Source of the DNA: Rallus limicola
Taxonomy: Eukaryota; Chordata; Aves; Gruiformes; Rallidae
Assembly: GCA_022605955.1 (NCBI GenBank)
Contig: JAKCOZ010000039.1
Location: 6,071,501-6,135,500 of the forward strand
Direction of reading: 5' to 3'
Length of the DNA: 64,000 bases
The notes beneath the pieces were generated by a model that searched no databases, had not been told where the DNA came from, and saw only the letters and a list, made by a program, of their open reading frames with translations. Below, piece after piece: positions 57,378-64,000 of this stretch. The stretch's first letter is position 1. Every line of letters begins with the position of its first letter. The position numbers were made by a program, and so were the translations under genes.

Positions 57378-60062
57378 CTGCAGGAGAGAACCAGACAGAA
57401 GGATCAGGTTGGATCCTCTATTACACCACCTCACTAGATTATATACTACGTTCAGCTCTCAAAGAATAGTCTCCAATACATCCAGTACACAATGCAATTA
57501 AAATAGATCTCATAAAAATATTCGTTAAAGCCCTACGCACATATCCAAGGAGTGGAAATCTTTTCTGCTGTTTACTTTAGTCAGTAATGGTCCTTGATGA
57601 AGTCCATGAGAGTCAACCTCTGATGTCACTGGGTGTGTTAGCAGGGCATCAGGCAATTCCATCCAGATTTTCCACTCAGTTTCTCTGGAAATCTACAGCT
57701 AAAGGACACTATCAGATTCATATTTTTCTGTTCACTTCCTAATTCTGCTGGAGTGTCAGCTGTCTAAAATGATTCTTTGGGAGGTTGCAGTGGTTGGCGT
57801 CAGAGAATCTGGTTTAACATGTGATCTAAAGAGAGCTTCTTTGACTGCTGCTTTAAGTTGGAACTTAATGGGGTTTTTACAACACCTCTCTTAATTCTGG
57901 ACACCCTGCATACTCTGAGACACAAGTGTAACTACCTTCAGTGCAGAGTATACAGAAGAAACTGCTGAGGATTTTCAGAGCAAAGGTTTTGTGTACTGCA
58001 TTAGCAAACTGAAATGTCTAACCTGTCAGAAAAGCCATATCTCTTTCAAAGCCAGCTTCCTCCAAGATGAACCTGATATACTAGCAACACTGGATTAAAC
58101 CAGAAAAGCTTCATCTCCATATTTTGGTCAGGAATTTAGGTATCTTTGAGCCAAAGTAGGAATTTTTCCCTCCTAGGCTCAGTTAAAACTCCCATGAGTA
58201 TATTTGTACAGTTCTGTGGTACTTAGGCAGTGGCAGTGTTTGTATCTTACTTCCCAGCAGCCTGAGGTGCAGCGGCTGTAGGGAACAACCTTTAAGTCCA
58301 CTTTTCTGGAGTACATTCTCAGGCTTGACACCACGTTTGCCCACTCTATCACATTTCTTTTCCAAAGATATCTGTAGTTCTAGTCCGAATTACGGCTAGT
58401 TTTTCATCAACTCTCTCCTCTATGATCAGATCCTTTCACATGCCTACAAGTTCCCATTAAATTAAGGGCATTTACAGTTAAAGTTTATATGAAGCGAGTA
58501 CTATGCAAAAGCAATTCATGGGCTTTGACTGTTATAGCTGTATGTGGGAGACATGATAATTGTGATGAAATTATGCCCACTTGTGGAAGATGGTCATAAG
58601 AGCCTGGAAATAAAAAGTCACTGCATTTCCCAGGCATGGAACTACTTCAGCCACAAAGATGACTTACAGCAGGCTGACAGGCCACCAAACGTTGTCTGAA
58701 ATCAGCCTGCATTCTCCCCGCTGTGTAACGCAATATATGAATACAGGTTCCACAGCACAGGGAAGATGCATCAGTCAATCGTCACAGAGCGCCCCTTCTC
58801 CCGCGGCTCACAAGCTGTCCCGCACAGGGGAGACCCCGCAGTGCTGCAGGGCAGCTCCTGCCGGCCGCCGCTTTTTACCAGCGCCCTCACGTGGCATGAG
58901 AACACATCACAAAGCGACGACACAAACCAGCTGCCAGCGACAGCTTGGAAAGACACCGTTTATCAGCTAGAGGCTTCAAAGGCTCTAGAGTATTTCCTTC
59001 CTGCTCATAACGCTCAACGTTACAAAAGTATCGAGATACAAATGAGAACGTTCCACCAGCTCGCTAGGAACCAGCGGAGAAATGAAGAAAGTTATCTCGT
59101 GGCAGAGCTCACGAGCAAAATGATTTCTGGCAGAGGCTGTTCCTTAGATGGAGCTCACACAGGAACAAACTGGAGGTGGCTGTAGGTGTAGCACAGGGAA
59201 TCCGATGAGCAGCTATCACTTGCCACGGGCGACAGGCCAGCCCAGCGTGTGTAGCGCCGATTACGCACCGAGCTGGGGGAAGCGCCGCCTTTCAGAGTCC
59301 TGACTGCTTGGGAACTAACGATCCCACCGCCAACTTCTGGAAGAGGAAATTGTTAACGCGTGTCTTGGCCAATTTCCAGCCTCCATAATTCATAAATTCC
59401 TTCTCAAACTGCCTGTGCAGGGATTAATTGGATACGGTATTTGTTCCTTGTTCAAACCCCCCCTGTTGTACTGACGGTTGCTGGCAAAACAGCAATTCTT
59501 GGATTTCAGAACTGGGCATCAGCTTGGTAGAGCAGTGAAGAGCTGTGCCACTCTCCAGCAAGCAGCTCTATTAGTACTACATTAAAGTTATTATTATAAA
59601 AAAAAAACCACAAACAGCAATTCTGTATCCATATTTAGCACTGAATGCATTTATGAAGCATGTGAAATTAATAGGCACAAATACAAAGCTTCAGAGATAA
59701 ATCAGATTAGCCCACAAGTCTACATTATTTTGAATTTGTTTGCTTTTTTTCATCTGCATCACAAGTTTTTTACTTGGCATTTTTTTAGACCAAGTGCATA
59801 ACCTCCCCAGCTTCTTGGACTCTTTAAGTAGTCAGTAAGCAGTGCGTTTTTGTTTTCCCCTAGCTATTAAGCAGCATTAAAAATTAGGTGAAAATATGCT
59901 TTTTGTTTTCCTAAGTTTGGATTTTCATTAAATTTGCTGTTGCAGTTGCCAAAAATAAATGATTTATGTGTGTTCCATTTAAGCAAGAAGCACACATAGC
60001 CTGCAAGGCAGACTTGGTACAAAAAATACTGCCCACAACGTATTGAAAAATCTTGGACTTAC
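57378..60062 (-). other. SPRYD7: SPRYD7 last intron
   Basis: Bounded by the donor ATG|GTAAGT at 60063/60062 and the acceptor at 57378. It contains a modestly GC-richer patch at about 58680-59330 with several CG dinucleotides, otherwise AT-rich. No transposon or other exon recognised. Confidence 0.85.
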
Positions 60063-60165
60063 CATAGACCACTGGATAGACAGTCCCTCGGATTCCTGAA
60101 GCTGGACAATGCATATTCTTCCCATTTAAATACACATTTAATTCTACATGATCATATGTTATGCC
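60063..60165 (-). CDS. SPRYD7: SPRYD7, penultimate coding exon
   Basis: 103 bases with acceptor TGTAG|GGC and donor TATG|GTAAGT. It encodes GITYDHVELNVYLNGKN, then MHCPASGIRGTVYPVVY and one extra G. This is the C-terminal half of the SPRY fold. Length and phases (0 in, 1 out) fit the exons on either side. Confidence 0.96.
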
Positions 60166-61816
60166 CTACAGAGTACAGAAAGTGAAAAGAAAAAAATTCC
60201 AAAACATCAACAAGTTTACAAACCTAAGATTGCTACTTAATTTAGCTTTCTTAGCCACAGGCAAATTTTAACGGCGTTATGGAAATGACAGCATCCTAGA
60301 AAACCTCACTGGAAAGCGTCTGGCAAAGGACTGGAAGTTAATAAATGAACAGTAACATTGGCATTTTCAAATACTCAGGATTCCTTAACGCTCATTCAAT
60401 CTGGATGGAGCACAGTACTGTGCACCACATCTTACTAAAGACAGTTTACAAAACAAATTTCCAGACTATTCTTCACCATGTTAAAGAACCACAGAATTTT
60501 CCGTGACTTTGAGAGCAGTTTGCAGCCTTCTTGTTTACATCACCTCATGAAAATAACTTTATGTAAATAGTGATGCTATGAATTAAGTTTATCTGTCCAT
60601 ACTTCCATATGGAAGCCTTTCTCAGCTCATTTCTTCTGCCAGCAGCAACAGACCATGGTTTCATATACAACGCTGTAAACACGCTGACTACAGAGCACAA
60701 AGCAAACACTAACAAGGTAATAAATTACTTACTTGTTAGCTAAATGCTTTTTCTGACCACTTTGGTATGGCTGAGTGTGACAATTTGTGTTGTCATGCAC
60801 TACTCCAGAAATCTATTTTTTGTGATAGAACAAACTAAATTGAAATTTTAAAAAAACTGGGGAGTTAGCAGTAACATATCAGCTACTTTTTTTGTGATCA
60901 GCCAAAGCTGTTCAGACTACATAGGTTGACCAAACCCTGAAAAAACCTCTAACCCTCAAAAAAAAAAAAAATCAGAAGGGGATTAAAAGAATAATACAGT
61001 ATCTGAGGATAAAGGGTAGAGAGGAGTCAACCTTAGCTGCTTGGGACTTCTAAAGATGGAATTTCTAACCACTGCTATATAGAGGCAAGGGTATCCAGCA
61101 AGAAAAAGTACTGCTGATAAATGTTCTAAATTGCACTGATCCCATGTATTTTTGTAAATATATTTCTAGCAGGCATTGAACACATGACAGCAATGAAACA
61201 CAACTCTTTGAACAAAATCACTTAAAGATGTTTTGAGAAACCTGGAATAGTAAAAAAAAATAAAAAATCTTATGATTTGCTCCCATCTTAATAATTTTCA
61301 CAGGGACTATCAGTCTGTCCTCACTTCTATCTCTCCTTCCACATAAAAATTGGACTAGAAGTACAACTCATTTATGACCCAGGACCCATCTCTGCTCAGC
61401 TGTCCTAATCATCAACTGGTTAGCTACAGGATCAGGAGTGCAGCTGGGCATGGTGCATTGCTATGTAATGCACTCCATCTGTTCAGGTAAGTCCCATCCC
61501 AAACAAGGTAGGATCCTTATGATGGGAGTTATCCTTCAGGTAGATAACGCAACCAGACTGCAAAAGAGCATTAGAGACTATTTTTCAAACACTGGTAAAA
61601 CCTGTCTCTCATTCAGAAACCTATCAGTCCTGAGAATGAAGTCTGCTTATATCAAGGCCACTGACCCATTCAAATACAACAGGAGTATTGGCACTTTTCA
61701 AATTGGGAGATGCAAAGCCAAACAATTTGACTGAAAGTGTCAGTCTGCCCACAGGGCTGTAAATAAGAGGAATCTGGGAACAGCTGGGGAAGATAAAGCA
61801 GCCTTAAGAAACTCAC
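60166..61816 (-). other. SPRYD7: SPRYD7 intron between the two internal exons seen here
   Basis: AT-rich, with short A and T runs. No exon, transposon or notable structure seen. Confidence 0.8.
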
Positions 61817-61983
61817 CACCACATCGCCCTCCTGAGGAAGGCTGTTTGCCGGCAGTCTATTTTTCTCCTCATTGTTATAGTAGAGAGCTCCATCATTCCT
61901 CATCACCAGGCTATGGGCATCTCGACCAAGTGGAATTTGATTCAAGTTTGCTTTCTGGGTTGCAACTCCAATACCCCAAATCC
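61817..61983 (-). CDS. SPRYD7: SPRYD7, internal coding exon
   Basis: 167 bases with acceptor TTTTAG|GG and donor GTG|GTGAGT. It encodes (G)IWGIGVATQKANLNQI, PLGRDAHSLVMRNDGALYYN and NEEKNRLPANSLPQEGDVV. From memory, this differs from the human protein by only a few conservative changes. The exon enters in phase 1 and leaves in phase 0, joining correctly to the exon at 60165. The preceding exon(s), with the N-terminus, lie beyond the window end. Confidence 0.96.
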
Positions 61984-62133
61984 CTAAAACATGACATTAA
62001 GATGGTAAGAAAAAAAATCCCCTGTAACCTTATTTTGAAGATTATCTGACTGAAGCAGGACAGCAGAAATAGCGTGCTTGTAATCAGTACTGTGTCAGTA
62101 GTGCCAGTAAATATCTCTTGGAAATACCAGGAG

Positions 62134-62683
62134 TATTATGGGCCAGCCCTGGTAGGCAGCTAAGTACCACCCAGCCACTCACTCACTTCCTACCACAGTC
62201 CTCAGTGGGGCAGAGGAAAAGGAAAGGAAGAGTGAAACCAAGAAAACTTGTGGGTAAAGATAAACATTTTTTAATAAGGAGAAATGGAAGAATGAAGGAA
62301 AACAAAACAAAATGATGCAAAGGCAATGACTCACTACCTCCCACGGGTAGACCGATGCCTGGCAATTCCCAAGCAAAAGATAGCTAACCTTCCTAAATCC
62401 CCTCCTCCCCCTTTTTACTGCTAAGCATGACATGGAGTACCTCTTCAGACAGCTCGGGTCACCTACCTGACTATGCCCCCTCACAAACTCTCACACATCT
62501 CCAATCTTCTTCACTGAGGGGGCAGAGTGTTTCTCAAGAGGCAGCTGATGCTGCACAAACCCTACACAGCAATAGCTAAAACGTTCCTATGGCACCAGTG
62601 TTGTTTTGGTCACAAATCTAAATCACAGTATCACAGGAGCTGCTATGAAGAAAGTTAACTCCATCCTGGCCAGACCCAGTACA
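62134..62683 (-). mobile_element. Old solo LTR related to the LTR-B family
   Basis: On the minus strand it starts TGTACTGGGTCTGGCCAGGA followed by TGGAGTTAACTTTC. It has a purine-rich AAAAAGGGGGAGGAGGGG block, a TTATTAAAAAATGTTTATCT block and a GAGTGAGTGGCTGGGTGGTA block, and ends near CTGGCCCATAATA. The order of landmarks matches the LTR-B type used by the ERV at 36-42 kb, but the sequence is much more diverged, so it is an older relative. No internal region and no clear target-site duplication. It is sense with respect to SPRYD7. Confidence 0.7.
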
Positions 62684-63789
62684 AGCAGTCACAAGAGACT
62701 GAAGATAAAAACTATCTATCCTGAAAAAGAAGGATCTGGATAATTGTAACCACTTAGCTTAACTTTCATTCCCAGAAATACATTGAAAACAAACTCTGAG
62801 GCTGTAGGAGGATATAAAAAATAAATCCAACTAGCACAGATCTGTGAGCAGCACTATTTTCTTTTTCAGCTGGTTAGACTAGTCCTAGGGAAAAAGAAGA
62901 AACTGTAAGCATGGTAGATCTTCATTTGGTAATGTTTTCAAACTTCATACAACACTGAAAGGATCAGGTTACAAAAACATTGTCTGGACAGTTGCACCAA
63001 TATGAAGGCACAACTGGTTAGAAAACTCTATTCCAGAACTGCTCATCAGCAGCACCCTGTCAAATCGAAAGAGGACTCAAGTGGGGTCTGAGGTTTTGTA
63101 CTGAATACCCAAGGTCAGATACTGTTCCATACTCACAACAATGACTTGGGTAATGCGGTGATGTGCTTATTAAATGCGCTGACAACACCAACCCGACCGG
63201 ACTGCAAGCTGTTCAGAGGCCCCCCCAAGCTTTACATCAACCTGACAAAATGGTTAAGAGGTCTGAAATAAGGAAAATGTGTTTGCTTTTCCTGAATTAC
63301 CAGGAACAGCAGGTAAGTAGGAAGCGTGGCTTGGCAACCAGTTCAGAGAATACAGTTTGGGCGTTATCACGTGCTGAGCAGGACTCTGTGCCCCACTGCT
63401 GTGAAAAACTTCTGGACGTATGGCATGTATAAAGCTGACATACTGTATGTACAGCAGATGAAGGGTGTCTACTGCTGCTGCAGCTGGAGCAGAGCATCCA
63501 TTTTAAGCATCGCACCTCAAGGCAAATCAGGTCAATTAGAGATATTCTGAAGAGAACAACAAAACCAAACACATGTGTCCAAACTTCATCTGTAAGGAGA
63601 CAATGAAAAAAATTGGGGCAGTTTGACATGCAGAAGACTAAACGGAGGCAAAATATATGAAAATTAGTTTAAAAAGACAAAATTGCCAAACAAGTTATTG
63701 TAATATTCACATGCCCAGAATGAAAATGAGCGTGAACAATATTCAGATTGAGCATACAAACAGGAGGGGAATCAACTTTTTAAAAAGGT

Positions 63790-64000
63790 AGACAATGGCA
63801 GGACAAGGGGGAATGGATTAAAGCTAAAGGAAGGAAGGTTCAGATTAGATACTAGGGGGAAGTTTTTTACAGAGAGAGTGGTGAGGTGCTGGAACAGGCT
63901 GCCCAGAGAGGTGGTGGATGCCCCATCCCTGGAGGTGTTCAAGGCCACGTTGGATGGGGCTCTGGGCACCCTTGTGTAGATCCAGGCCTGGAGGTTGGTG
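63790..64000 (+). mobile_element. CR1 LINE 3' part, cut by the window end
   Basis: Has ggacaagggggaatggatta, ggttcagattagatactagg, ctggaacaggctgcccagag, catccctggaggtgttcaag and gttggatggggctctgggca. This is the CR1 ORF2 end and start of the 3' UTR, continuing past position 64000. Confidence 0.9.

Larger units (their letters stand above)
61984..64000 (-). other. SPRYD7: SPRYD7 intron (part), with an LTR and a CR1
   Basis: Runs from the acceptor at 61984 to the window end. I looked for the next upstream SPRYD7 exon and did not find it. Contains the solo LTR at 62134-62683 and the start of a CR1 at 63790. Confidence 0.75.

Noticed and set aside
1..64000. CRISPR arrays, bacterial operons, tRNA or rRNA genes
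   Set aside because: None seen. The direct repeats present are microsatellites or transposons, and the host is a vertebrate.

Overview
The window is vertebrate nuclear DNA, almost certainly from a bird. It contains spliced vertebrate exons, many fragments of the CR1 LINE (several with the avian-type ATTCTATG 3' terminus), and LTR families of avian type. It carries the 5' end of one host gene and the 3' part of a second, both on the minus strand. These are KPNA3 (importin alpha, exon 1 at about 14.2 kb) and SPRYD7 (three exons between 57.3 and 62.0 kb). From general knowledge of the vertebrate 13q14-type block, SPRYD7 lies upstream of KPNA3 in the same orientation, so the order agrees. Species cannot be fixed from the sequence alone.

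Layout. 1-379 is the 3' end of an LTR. 380-14156 is part of KPNA3 intron 1, with no exon and almost no recognisable transposon. About 13.4-14.95 kb is a CpG island holding KPNA3 exon 1 and its promoter. 14.9-57.2 kb is the intergenic interval. It is filled with CR1 copies in both orientations, five copies of one LTR family (called LTR-A here, all on the plus strand), a compound AAGGG/GAGGG/GGAA microsatellite, a 22-base G run, and one well preserved endogenous retrovirus (ERV, 36366-42448, minus strand). 57.2-64 kb is the 3' part of SPRYD7, with an old solo LTR in an intron and a CR1 running off the window end.

The ERV is the most notable object. Minus-strand order is a 5' LTR remnant, a tRNA-Lys type primer binding site, gag (633 codons from the first ATG), one in-frame UAG, protease-RT-RNase H-integrase (about 1,064 codons, all catalytic motifs present), no env, a polypurine tract and an 84-bp stub of 3' LTR. 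The gag-pol UAG is followed after 10 nt by a perfect 6-bp hairpin whose loop is fully complementary to a segment about 40 nt further on, a layout expected of a readthrough pseudoknot. The element sits inside an LTR-A copy, flanked by the same 5 bases on both sides, yet both outer LTR parts are missing. This suggests a non-standard integration. Its LTR differs from the LTR at the window start at only 3 of 311 positions by hand count, so the family moved recently.

Nested insertions give a relative history: LTR-A4 lies in a CR1 with a perfect 5-bp target duplication, and a CR1 and the ERV each lie in LTR-A3. All repeat identities come from pattern recognition within this window and general knowledge; no database search was possible.
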